DNA of 32,924 bases, from NCBI GenBank assembly GCA_005881885.1, contig VBDX01000141.1, positions 6,101 to 39,024 of the forward strand. Reading direction: 5' to 3'. Position 1 is the stretch's first letter; each line of letters opens with the position of its first letter. The stretch is from Chloroflexota bacterium (lineage in GTDB: Bacteria > Chloroflexota > Limnocylindria > P2-11E). Below are positions 16,648 to 23,240 of the stretch, piece by piece. Both the position numbers and the translations under genes were made by a program. The notes beneath the pieces are model-generated. The model made no database searches. It saw nothing but the letters and a program-made list of their open reading frames with translations, and had not been told where the DNA came from.

Positions 16648-17094
16648 CTAACTTGGCTCGATCGCGACGGTCACGCTCGCGCGCACGTCGGGCAGGAGTC
16701 GCACTTCGACCGTGTGGACACCGAGCGTCTTGAGTGGCTCGTGCAGCACGACCTTCGTCTTGTCGATCTCGATCTTGACTTCCTTCGTCAGCGCGTCGGC
16801 GATCTCCTTCGTGGTGACGCTCCCGAACGTCTTCCCCTGCCCGCCGGCTTTGAGCTTGAACACGAGCGTCACCTCGTGGAGCCGCCTCGCGAGATCCTCC
16901 GCGTCGCCGTGCGCGCGGTCGCGCTTGGTCTTCGCGGATTCGCGCTCCTGGGCGAGGTGCTTGAGCTCGCCGCCGGTCGCCTCGATGGCCAGGCCCTTCG
17001 GCAGCAGGTAGTTGCGGGCGTACCCGTCGGCCACGTCCTTCACTTCGCCGGGACGGCCGAGCCCGCGGACTTCCGTCTTGAGGATGACGCGCAT
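16648..17094 (-). CDS. rplI: 50S ribosomal protein L9
   Basis: L9 binds 23S rRNA at the base of the L1 stalk. The 148-residue length is normal. N-terminal domain: MRVILKTEVRGLGRPGEVKDVADGYARNYLLPKGLA with the family N-Y-L-P-GLA pattern; a charged central helix (46-75); C-terminal domain with GKTFGSVTTKEIADAL and HTVEVRLLPDVRASVTVAI. In many bacteria rplI and dnaB are neighbours on one strand; here they converge, with about 200 bp between them. ATG 17094 has no strong ribosome-binding site and lies 15 bases after a small membrane gene. Confidence 0.96.
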   Translation of the reverse strand: MRVILKTEVRGLGRPGEVKDVADGYARNYLLPKGLAIEATGGELKHLAQERESAKTKRDRAHGDAEDLARRLHEVTLVFKLKAGGQGKTFGSVTTKEIADALTKEVKIEIDKTKVVLHEPLKTLGVHTVEVRLLPDVRASVTVAIEPS

Positions 17095-17109
17095 TCGCTA
17101 CTGGGACGG

Positions 17110-17289
17110 TTAGGAGGAGGTGGAGGCCTCGTCGAGCGATGTCTCCTGCTCGCTGCGCCGCAGCTCCATCTCCCACGCCAGAACCGATGCCGCGACGGCC
17201 AGAACGCCCATCACCGTGAGCGCGCCGACGATCGCGAGCAGCGCCTCGACGACGCCGAGGAAACCCGGGCCGGAGTCACGGTCGCTCAT
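17110..17289 (-). CDS. Small single-pass membrane protein (59 aa)
   Basis: Reads MSDRDSGPGFLGVVEALLAIVGALTV..., with one transmembrane helix at about residues 10-38 and an acidic Ser-rich C-terminus (EQETSLDEASTSS). Its ATG overlaps the stop of the DUF1232 gene as ATGA, and rplI starts 15 bases after its stop. The ATGA coupling and clear amphipathic layout support a real gene. No family recognised. Confidence 0.65.
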   Translation of the reverse strand: MSDRDSGPGFLGVVEALLAIVGALTVMGVLAVAASVLAWEMELRRSEQETSLDEASTSS

Positions 17290-17711
17290 GAGTCCCCCTT
17301 CTTTCGATCGCGAGTGCGGATCCTGCTCACAGTATCGCGGACCTCGTCCAAGCGGTCTCCGAGGAGCCGCTCGGCGGTCGCGATGTCGCGCCGAAGCTGA
17401 TCCTTGTCCTGCGCGATCTTCGCCAGATGCTCGTCCACGATGTCCTGCGGGGCGCTCCGAATGAAGAGGTCAAGTCCAAGGAGCACGACCGCGAGGTCGT
17501 CGAGCTGTCCCAGGACCGGGACGAAGTCGGGGATGAGATCGAGGGGCAGGACCAGGTACGCGCCGATCCCCGCGAGGATCAGCTTCTGCTGCCCGGGGAC
17601 GCGCGAGTCGCGCAGCAGCGCCCAGACCAGCCGGATGTAGGTGGGGAGGCGACGGATCAGGCCTACGACTTCCGCGACGTCCTTCGGCGGGCGAATGCCT
17701 CTAGCCACCAT
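17286..17711 (-). CDS. YkvA/DUF1232 family membrane protein
   Basis: A 141-residue protein with the DUF1232 core KLILAGIGAYLVLPLDLIPDFVPVLGQLDDLAVV (about 44-77), in which the PLDLIPDFxPxxGxxDD pattern is diagnostic. An N-terminal helix, RRLPTYIRLVWALLRD, precedes it and a coiled charged tail (QDIVDEHLAKIAQDKDQLRRDI...) follows. The function of the family is unknown. ATG 17711 overlaps the MscS gene end by 11 bases; GTG 17708, better spaced from AGAGG, is as likely. Confidence 0.85.
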   Translation of the reverse strand: MVARGIRPPKDVAEVVGLIRRLPTYIRLVWALLRDSRVPGQQKLILAGIGAYLVLPLDLIPDFVPVLGQLDDLAVVLLGLDLFIRSAPQDIVDEHLAKIAQDKDQLRRDIATAERLLGDRLDEVRDTVSRIRTRDRKKGDS

Positions 17712-18465
17712 GCACCTCTCCCTGCGGGAAACGTGCCCGAAGCGCGGTGAGCGCGCGGGCGAGCGCGGCATCGCGATCCGCGGCCCAGAAGCTCACGAGG
17801 TACTGCGCCTTGTCATCCTGAACGCTACGCAGCTCGAGCTGCGGAGGCGGCTCGGGGGCAATGCCCTCCGCCTTTGCGAGTGCGGCTCGCAGGTCCTCGC
17901 CGGTGACGGCATCGGCGGCGGGAAGCGTGAGCCATGCCCCGACCCGCCGCGTCGGAAAGCGTGTGAGGTTCACGACCGCTGTCGTCATGAAGGTGCCGTT
18001 CGGCACGATGACCTCACGACCATCGCTCGTCCGAAGCTGCGTGGTGCGGAACCCGATCTCCTCGACGCTACCCGAGTACCCGGCGACCTCGATCTCATCT
18101 CCGATGCGGAACGGACGCTCGACCAGGACCCAGATGCCCGCAAAGAAATTCTTAAGGATGTCCTGAAGCGATAGCCCGATCACGAGCCCGACGACGCTGA
18201 GCGACGTGAGGATCCACCCGAACGCGTCCCGCGTGTAGATCGCGACGATCCCGAGCGCCGCGAAGAGGATGATGCCGAGCTGCGCGAGGTTGCCGAGGAG
18301 AATCGTGACGTTCGCGTTCGCGCGCTTGCGTACGAGTGAGCGCATCGTGCCGATCCGGACCGCACGCGCGATGAGCAAGGCTGCGATGACGATGACGAGC
18401 GCCCAGAACGTCCGGGCGGCGTAATCGAGAAGGTTGTCCCGGACGATCGCCGGGTCGAGCGGCAC
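17701..18465 (-). CDS. MscS-family small-conductance mechanosensitive channel
   Basis: A 254-residue MscS-type channel. Transmembrane helices lie at about 15-36 and 55-80. The pore helix region is GWILTSLSVVGLVIGLSLQDILKNFFAGIWVL (82-113), with the family signature LSLQD-L-NF-AG, followed by the beta domain ERPFRIGDEIEV...GSVEEIGFRTTQLRT..GREVIVPNGTFMTTAVVNLTR. It releases solutes on hypo-osmotic shock. It starts at GTG 18465, 63 bp from the divergent lexA start. The LexA box and lexA promoter lie in that gap, so LexA could affect this gene too. Confidence 0.9.
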   Translation of the reverse strand: MPLDPAIVRDNLLDYAARTFWALVIVIAALLIARAVRIGTMRSLVRKRANANVTILLGNLAQLGIILFAALGIVAIYTRDAFGWILTSLSVVGLVIGLSLQDILKNFFAGIWVLVERPFRIGDEIEVAGYSGSVEEIGFRTTQLRTSDGREVIVPNGTFMTTAVVNLTRFPTRRVGAWLTLPAADAVTGEDLRAALAKAEGIAPEPPPQLELRSVQDDKAQYLVSFWAADRDAALARALTALRARFPQGEVHGG

Positions 18466-18487
18466 GGGGCCGAGGATAGGGGCCGGC

Positions 18488-18517
18488 TTGACAACTGAAC
18501 ATCCGTTCGGTTACGCT
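18488..18517 (+). promoter_or_regulatory. lexA promoter with LexA (SOS) box
   Basis: A perfect -35 TTGACA (18488-18493) and a -10-like TACGCT (18512-18517) enclose GAACATCCGTTC (18497-18508), an exact GAAC-N4-GTTC LexA site inside the spacer. This is the expected autoregulation of lexA and, by read-through, of the three genes behind it. Confidence 0.8.
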
Positions 18518-18528
18518 GTCACTCCAGC

Positions 18529-19140
18529 GTGACAAAGCAAGACCAGCAGCGTGCGGAGCGCATCCTGGCCTTCATCCGCGAGACGGTCGCCGAGCGCGGT
18601 TACCCGCCGAGCGTCCGTGAGATCGCGGAGGCGGTGGGGCTGGCGTCGACGTCTGCGGTGCACCACCACCTCACCAAGCTCGAGAAGGAAGGCCGCCTCA
18701 ACAAGGAGGCCACCCGCTCGCGAGCGCTCAGCCTGCCCGGAATGTCGGGCGCGCGAATGGTGCAGGCGCCGGTCGTCGGCGAGATCGCCGCAGGCCAGCC
18801 GATCCACGCCTACGAGGACCGTTCCGAGACGATGGCCCTCCCCTCCGACCTCACCGCGAGCCGCGGACGCGAGACGTTCGTCCTGCGCGTCCGAGGGAAG
18901 TCGATGATCGAGGACCACATCGACGACGGCGACTTCGTCGTCGTGCAGGAACAGAACACCGCGCGCGATGGGGACATCATCGTCGCGCTCCTCGAGGACA
19001 ACGTGGCGACCCTGAAGCGCTTCTACAAGGAAAAAGACCGTGTCCGGCTGCAGCCAGCGAACGGCACGATGTCACCCATCTTCGCGCGCGACGTGCAGAT
19101 CCAGGGCAAGGTCATCGGAGTGATTCGCCGGCTGTCATAG
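18529..19140 (+). CDS. lexA: SOS repressor LexA
   Basis: LexA represses DNA-damage genes and cleaves itself when RecA filaments form. The 203-residue protein has the winged-helix DNA-binding domain (RILAFIRETVAERGYPPSVREIAEAVGL, 11-38, with VHHHLTKLEKEG), the cleavage site Ala88-Gly89 in EIAAGQPI, catalytic Ser125 in GKSMIEDHI and Lys163 in VATLKRFY. All key residues are present. It starts at GTG 18529, 12 bases after the -10 box, so its mRNA has little leader. It is followed after 12 bases by two glycosylase-like genes and dinB. Confidence 0.97.
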   Translation: MTKQDQQRAERILAFIRETVAERGYPPSVREIAEAVGLASTSAVHHHLTKLEKEGRLNKEATRSRALSLPGMSGARMVQAPVVGEIAAGQPIHAYEDRSETMALPSDLTASRGRETFVLRVRGKSMIEDHIDDGDFVVVQEQNTARDGDIIVALLEDNVATLKRFYKEKDRVRLQPANGTMSPIFARDVQIQGKVIGVIRRLS

Positions 19141-19152
19141 CCTCATCGATCG

Positions 19153-20271
19153 ATGCCCCCACGCATCCCCACGCTCACTCTCCGTGAGCTGAACCGCGCT
19201 CTGCTCGCGCGTCAGATGCTGCTGAAGCGCGCGAGGATCGGCGTCGTCGACGCGGTCGAGCGGCTCGCCTGCCTGCAGGGGCAGTGGGCACCGTCGCCAT
19301 ATGTCGCGCTATGGTCGCGTCTGGCTGGCTTCGAACGCGATTGGCTAACGCGACCGATCGATCGAGGCGAACTCGTGAAAGCGACCCTCATGCGAGCGAC
19401 GCTGCACATCGTGAGCGCGCGCGAATATCCGGAGTACTCGCTCGCGACGATGGACGGGCGGTTCGGGGCCTGGCGCCCATCGGGTGGGCCGGTGCTCGCC
19501 GATCTCGAGAGGGTGCACCGGAGCGTCATGACGTTCGCGGCCAAGACGCCGCGCACGCGGGTCGAGATCGCCGACTACATCAAGAGCCACGTGCCGCCAA
19601 GCGCGGCCAAGGACGGGCGCCTTCGGAACTGGTTCCTCTGGGCGTCTGTCGCGATCAGCGGACTGATCTGGGAGTCGGCGGGCGCGCACTTCGAGTATCG
19701 CCAGCTGGCGCGTCACGTGGCGCCTCCGGCGAAGCTGCGCAAGCACCCGAAGCCCGATTTGGCATATGACCTGGTGGTGCGCCGGCACCTCGGCGCGTTC
19801 GGTCCGGCCACGATCGCGGATATCGCGACGTGGAGCAGCGTTCGCGTCCCTCACATCCGCGCCGCCCTGGCGCGCATCAAGGATGTTCGGGAGTTCACCG
19901 ACGACCGCGGCCGCGAGCTTTTCGACCTTGCGCGCGCGCCCCGGCCGGTCGCCGACACCGACGCTCCTGCGCGCTTTCTCGCGCGGTTCGACGCGGCAAT
20001 CCTCGGCCACGCCGCCCCCGAACGGGTTCGCATCCTGCCAGAGCCCTACCGCAAGCAGGTCATCTTCTCGGCCGAGGTCTGGCCAACTTTCCTGGTCGAC
20101 GGCTTCGTCGCCGGCCGCTGGACGATCGCGGTCCGACCGAAAGAGACGATCCTCGAGCTCAAGCCCTTTGGGAAGCTCTCGCGGACGGACCGCAACGCGC
20201 TCTTTGAGGAAGGCGAGAAGCTCGCGCGCTTCTACGCGCCCGAAGCCAAGACCCATGGGGTCCGCGGATGA
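19153..20271 (+). CDS. Winged-helix HTH_42 protein, AlkZ/YcaQ-like putative DNA glycosylase (copy 1)
   Basis: A 372-residue member of the winged-helix HTH_42 superfamily (AlkZ, YcaQ/AlkX). Family patterns: TLRELNRALLARQMLLKRA (9-27), VERLACLQGQWAPSPYVALWSRL (35-57), LMRATLHIVSAREYPEY, and the C-terminal ILPEPYRKQVI...FLVDGFVAGRW. Studied AlkZ-type enzymes excise bulky alkylated bases and unhook interstrand crosslinks with a Gln-x-Gln motif. Here that is Gln42-Gly43-Gln44, with Gly where a hydrophobic residue is usual. It is 12 bases downstream of lexA and overlaps the next copy by ATGA. The SOS role is inferred; glycosylase activity is family-based, not shown. Confidence 0.82.
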   Translation: MPPRIPTLTLRELNRALLARQMLLKRARIGVVDAVERLACLQGQWAPSPYVALWSRLAGFERDWLTRPIDRGELVKATLMRATLHIVSAREYPEYSLATMDGRFGAWRPSGGPVLADLERVHRSVMTFAAKTPRTRVEIADYIKSHVPPSAAKDGRLRNWFLWASVAISGLIWESAGAHFEYRQLARHVAPPAKLRKHPKPDLAYDLVVRRHLGAFGPATIADIATWSSVRVPHIRAALARIKDVREFTDDRGRELFDLARAPRPVADTDAPARFLARFDAAILGHAAPERVRILPEPYRKQVIFSAEVWPTFLVDGFVAGRWTIAVRPKETILELKPFGKLSRTDRNALFEEGEKLARFYAPEAKTHGVRG

Positions 20272-21401
20272 AGCGGGCGGCGACCGAGAAGGTCCCCACC
20301 CTCACACTCCGCGAGCTGAACCGCGCGATGCTCGCGCGGCAGCTTCTGCTCGAGCGAGCCAAGATCGACGTAGTCACCGCGATCGAACGGCTCGCCGCGC
20401 TCCAGGCGCAGTGGTCGCCGTCGCCGTACATCGCGCTCTGGTCACGCATCACCGATTTCCGGCGCGAGCAGCTCTGGTCGGCGATCGAGCGCCACCGGGT
20501 GATCCGCGCGCGGCTCATGCGCGGAACCCTTCACCTCGTCTCGGCCCATGACTTCTTTCCATACGCGGTCGCCACTCAGGACCTGCAGCGCGGCGCTTGG
20601 AATCGTCTGCAGATCGCCAAAGGGGTCGAACCGGAGAAGGTCGCCGCGCTCGCGGTCCGCTTCGCGCGAACGCCTCGCGCGAAGGAAGAGGTCATCGCGC
20701 ATCTTCGCGACCGGTTGGGCCAGGTCTTCAACGAGCGGTACGCCTGGCTGGTATGGCGATTCGTGAGCGCACACGCCGATCTGGTGAGCGCGCCACCGGG
20801 CGGTCGCTGGGACTACGGCGGCACGGACGCGCCCTACGTCGCGGCGCGCCACTGGATCGGCGGCGACGGCCGACCGTCGGAAGATCAGGCACTTGAGCTT
20901 CTGGTGCGGCGGTGCGTAGCCGCTTTCGGGCCGATGACCCTTGCCGACATAGCGAAGTTCGCGGGCCAGGTCCCGGCCCGCATCCGGCCGACTCTCGACC
21001 GCCTTGAGCCCAGCCTCCGCCGGTTCAGCGACGACCAGGGACGGACGCTCTTCGATCTTCCGCGCGCACCTCGCCCCGACGGCGACACCCGAGCGCCGGT
21101 GCGCTTTCTGCCGCGCTACGACGAGCTCCTCATCAGCTACCAGTACCGTGACCGGGTGATCGCTCCCCGTCACCGGCCTCTGATCTACGCCAAGAACGGG
21201 ATCATCGAGGCGGTCGTCCTCGTTGACGGCTTCGCGGCCGGGACCTGGGGACTTGAATCCTCGAAGACCGAAGCGGTGCTGCGGGTCGCGCCCTTCGCGC
21301 GGCTCGCGTCGCGGGATCGGACCGCCGTGGCAGGCGAAGGCGAGCGGCTCGTGCGCTTTCTTGCCCCGGATGCGAGGACCACCGGCGTGCGGATCAATTG
21401 A
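20268..21401 (+). CDS. Winged-helix HTH_42 protein, AlkZ-like putative DNA glycosylase (copy 2)
   Basis: A 377-residue paralogue of the preceding gene. It shares TLTLRELNRAMLARQLLLERAKI (11-33), AIERLAALQAQWSPSPYIALWSRI (38-61), RLMRGTLHLVSAHDF and the VLVDGFAAGTWGLE end. The catalytic-type motif is Gln46-Ala47-Gln48, the usual Q-hydrophobic-Q of AlkZ-like enzymes. The second wing region contains a segment (GRWDYGGTDAPYVAARHW) that differs from copy 1, so the two may recognise different lesions. Overlaps of 4 bases on both sides (ATGA before, TTGA after) tie it to copy 1 and dinB. Confidence 0.83.
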   Translation: MKRAATEKVPTLTLRELNRAMLARQLLLERAKIDVVTAIERLAALQAQWSPSPYIALWSRITDFRREQLWSAIERHRVIRARLMRGTLHLVSAHDFFPYAVATQDLQRGAWNRLQIAKGVEPEKVAALAVRFARTPRAKEEVIAHLRDRLGQVFNERYAWLVWRFVSAHADLVSAPPGGRWDYGGTDAPYVAARHWIGGDGRPSEDQALELLVRRCVAAFGPMTLADIAKFAGQVPARIRPTLDRLEPSLRRFSDDQGRTLFDLPRAPRPDGDTRAPVRFLPRYDELLISYQYRDRVIAPRHRPLIYAKNGIIEAVVLVDGFAAGTWGLESSKTEAVLRVAPFARLASRDRTAVAGEGERLVRFLAPDARTTGVRIN

Positions 21402-22609
21402 ACGCGGGGCGCGCCATCCTGCACTGCGACCTTGACGCGTTCTACGCATCGGTCGAACAGCGCGACCATCCCGAGTACCGCGGCAAGCCGGTGATCGTCG
21501 GCGGGGACGGGCCCAGCGAGCGAGGGGTCGTGATGGCGGCCTCCTATGAGGCGCGGGCCTTCGGCGTCCGGTCGGCGATGCCCCTCGCGATCGCTGGACG
21601 GCTTTGCCCCGACGGCATCTACGTGCCCGGCAACTTCGATCGTTACGTCGAAGCATCCGATGCGGTCATGGCGATATTCGCCGAGCGAACTCCGCTCGTC
21701 GAGCCGATCTCGCTCGATGAGGCCTTCCTCGACGTGACCGCCACGGAGCATCTCTTCGGGGGCGCGGTCGAGATGGCCAGAGAGATCAAACGCGCCGTCC
21801 GCTCGACGTGCGGGCTCGTCGTCTCGGTCGGGGTGGCCACGAACAAGCTCTGCGCGAAGGTCGGGTCGGATCTGCGCAAGCCCGACGGTCTGGTCATCGT
21901 GCCGGCGGGCGGTGAGGCCGCGTTCCTCGCGCCACTCCCGCTCGAGCGTCTGTGGGGCGTAGGCCCCAAGACCCGCGAGGTTCTCGCCGGGTGGGATCTA
22001 CGCACCATCGGCCAGCTTGCCAGGTTCGACCGCACAGCCCTCGAAACGCGGCTCGGCGACCACGGGAGCGCGATCTGGGAGCGCGCGAATGGGATCGACG
22101 ACGCCACCGTCGCCAGCGAGCACGTGCCCAAGTCGGTGGGCCATTCGCACACCTTCGACGAGAACACCTTGGACCCGGCGAAGATCGAATCCACGCTCTT
22201 GCTTTTGTCCGAGGGCGTCGGCCGGCGCCTCCGCGAGCACGCCCTCCGCGGCCGCACGATCACGATGACTCTGCGGGTCGCGCCATTCGAAACACGAACA
22301 CGCCAGCGCACGCTCGGCGACGCCACCAACGACGACCTCACGATCTATCGCATCGCGCGACAGCTCCTTCGCGGCGCGCTCGCCGAGGATCGCGAAGGCG
22401 GCCGGACGAGCCCCGTCCGTTTGATCGGCGTGGCGGTGTCGGGCCTGAGCGAAGGTGAGCAGCTCGGGTTGTTCGATGCGGCCCGTCACGCGCGGCTCAA
22501 CGCCGCGTTAGACGCAGTTCGCGCTCGCTTCGGCAAAGACGCGCTCGATCGCGCGAGCGCGCGCGAGGTACACGAGCGTCGTCGCTTGAGCGGACACAGG
22601 TCGCGATGA
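21398..22609 (+). CDS. dinB: DNA polymerase IV (DinB), Y-family
   Basis: A translesion DNA polymerase of 403 residues. Motifs: CDLDAFYASVEQ (10-21, catalytic Asp11), SYEARAFGVRSAMP (49-62), SLDEAFLDV (105-113, Asp107 and Glu108), VGVATNKLCAKVGSDLRKP (144-162), and a helix-hairpin-helix region LWGVGPKTREVL. Near the C-terminus, QLGLF (355-359) is a canonical beta-clamp-binding motif, so it should work at the replication fork. It starts at TTG 21398 overlapping the glycosylase stop as TTGA, ending the lexA-led operon. An intact polymerase with all catalytic acids. Confidence 0.96.
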   Translation: MNAGRAILHCDLDAFYASVEQRDHPEYRGKPVIVGGDGPSERGVVMAASYEARAFGVRSAMPLAIAGRLCPDGIYVPGNFDRYVEASDAVMAIFAERTPLVEPISLDEAFLDVTATEHLFGGAVEMAREIKRAVRSTCGLVVSVGVATNKLCAKVGSDLRKPDGLVIVPAGGEAAFLAPLPLERLWGVGPKTREVLAGWDLRTIGQLARFDRTALETRLGDHGSAIWERANGIDDATVASEHVPKSVGHSHTFDENTLDPAKIESTLLLLSEGVGRRLREHALRGRTITMTLRVAPFETRTRQRTLGDATNDDLTIYRIARQLLRGALAEDREGGRTSPVRLIGVAVSGLSEGEQLGLFDAARHARLNAALDAVRARFGKDALDRASAREVHERRRLSGHRSR

Positions 22610-22620
22610 CCGTCACGACT

Positions 22621-22686
22621 TGTGGATGAGGTTGTGGATTCCGTGGTGCACTCCTGTGGAGAACTCTGTGGAGAACTTCGTGGACA
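22621..22686 (+). promoter_or_regulatory. Six-unit GTGGA(T/G/C) array, DnaA-box-like, after dinB
   Basis: Units start at 22622 (GTGGAT), 22634 (GTGGAT), 22646 (GTGCAC), 22656 (GTGGAG), 22668 (GTGGAG) and 22680 (GTGGAC), spaced 12, 12, 10, 12 and 12 bp. TGTGGATGA and two copies of TGTGGAGAA each match the DnaA-box consensus TGTGGATAA at 8 of 9 positions. It occupies most of the 146-bp gap between dinB and the next gene. It could be a DnaA cluster or a regulatory array; there is no dnaA or dnaN nearby. Confidence 0.5.
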
Positions 22687-22755
22687 GAGAGTCTTGTCCA
22701 ACGCGGGTGACCTACCGATGATGCGCCGGTCCAATTCGGCGAAGGGAAGGAAGGG

Positions 22756-23028
22756 GTGCCCGACGAAAGCATCGCCCAGGTGGCGATCGATTTCATTTCG
22801 TTCTGCTTTTCGCGGCGCTCTGTGGAGTGGCCGCTCTTGTATGACGAGATGTGCTACGTGGCTTCGAACAAGCTCTACCGCGGTCTCGGCTACGGGGAGC
22901 TGCGCGAGATCGGGCTCGATTTGACGCTCAGCGGGCTTGTGCGAACGAGCCAGATCGCGAACGAGGTCACGCGTGAGATGCGGACGGGCCACCGGCGGCT
23001 TCGGGAAGGGCTCCTGGCGGCGAGTTAG
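22756..23028 (+). CDS. Conserved-looking 90-aa protein, unknown function
   Basis: Starts at GTG 22756 after a purine-rich site (GGAAGGAAGGG). The sequence is acidic/aromatic in its first half (SFCFSRRSVEWPLLYDEMCYVASNKLYRGLGYGELREIGLDLTLSG) and basic at the end (EVTREMRTGHRRLREGLLAAS). The pattern suggests a small helical cytosolic protein; no signal, membrane helix or zinc motif. It follows the GTGGA array and is closed by a strong terminator, so it is probably a monocistronic unit. I recognise no family. Confidence 0.65.
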   Translation: MPDESIAQVAIDFISFCFSRRSVEWPLLYDEMCYVASNKLYRGLGYGELREIGLDLTLSGLVRTSQIANEVTREMRTGHRRLREGLLAAS

Positions 23029-23052
23029 CGATCAGTTAGGCCACACCGGCGG

Positions 23053-23094
23053 GGCGGCGAGTGAAAGGAAGCGCACTCGCCGCCTCTTTTTATT
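23053..23094 (+). terminator. Strong Rho-independent terminator
   Basis: An 11-bp perfect stem, GGCGGCGAGTG (23053-23063) and CACTCGCCGCC (23074-23084), with a ten-base loop, followed by TCTTTTTATT. It lies 25 bases after the 90-aa gene and before tRNA-Asp. The best intrinsic terminator in the window. Confidence 0.92.
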
Positions 23095-23112
23095 CATAAT
23101 GGAGAAGCGGGG

Positions 23113-23127
23113 AGCGCAAAATGCGCT
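23113..23127 (+). other. Small hairpin just before tRNA-Asp
   Basis: AGCGCA-AAA-TGCGCT (6-bp stem, three-base loop) followed by TTCTTC, 12 bases before the tRNA. It may add to the terminator upstream or influence processing of the tRNA 5' end. Confidence 0.3.
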
Positions 23128-23139
23128 TTCTTCACGCTC

Positions 23140-23213
23140 GGTCCCGTGGTGCAGCGGCCTAGCATACGTCCCTGTCAAGGACGAGATCGCCGGTTCGAAT
23201 CCGGTCGGGACCG
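23140..23213 (+). tRNA. tRNA-Asp(GTC)
   Basis: A 74-nt cloverleaf. The acceptor arms GGTCCCG (23140-23146) and CGGGACC (23206-23212) pair fully, with discriminator G at 23213. The anticodon stem CGTCC/GGACG encloses CTGTCAA with anticodon GTC. The T arm is CCGGTTCGAATCCGG-like with the GTTCGAATC loop. CCA is not encoded (CAG follows). Confidence 0.97.
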
Positions 23214-23240
23214 CAGTTTTCCGCGCTCACCTCGTCCGGC

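Noticed and set aside
22621-22686. CRISPR-like array
   Set aside because: Units are 6-7 bp at 12-bp spacing, far too short for repeats and spacers, and no cas genes are present.
23140-23240. tRNA-Asp as an integration site for a mobile element
   Set aside because: No integrase lies beside it and I found no second copy of the tRNA 3' end elsewhere in the window.
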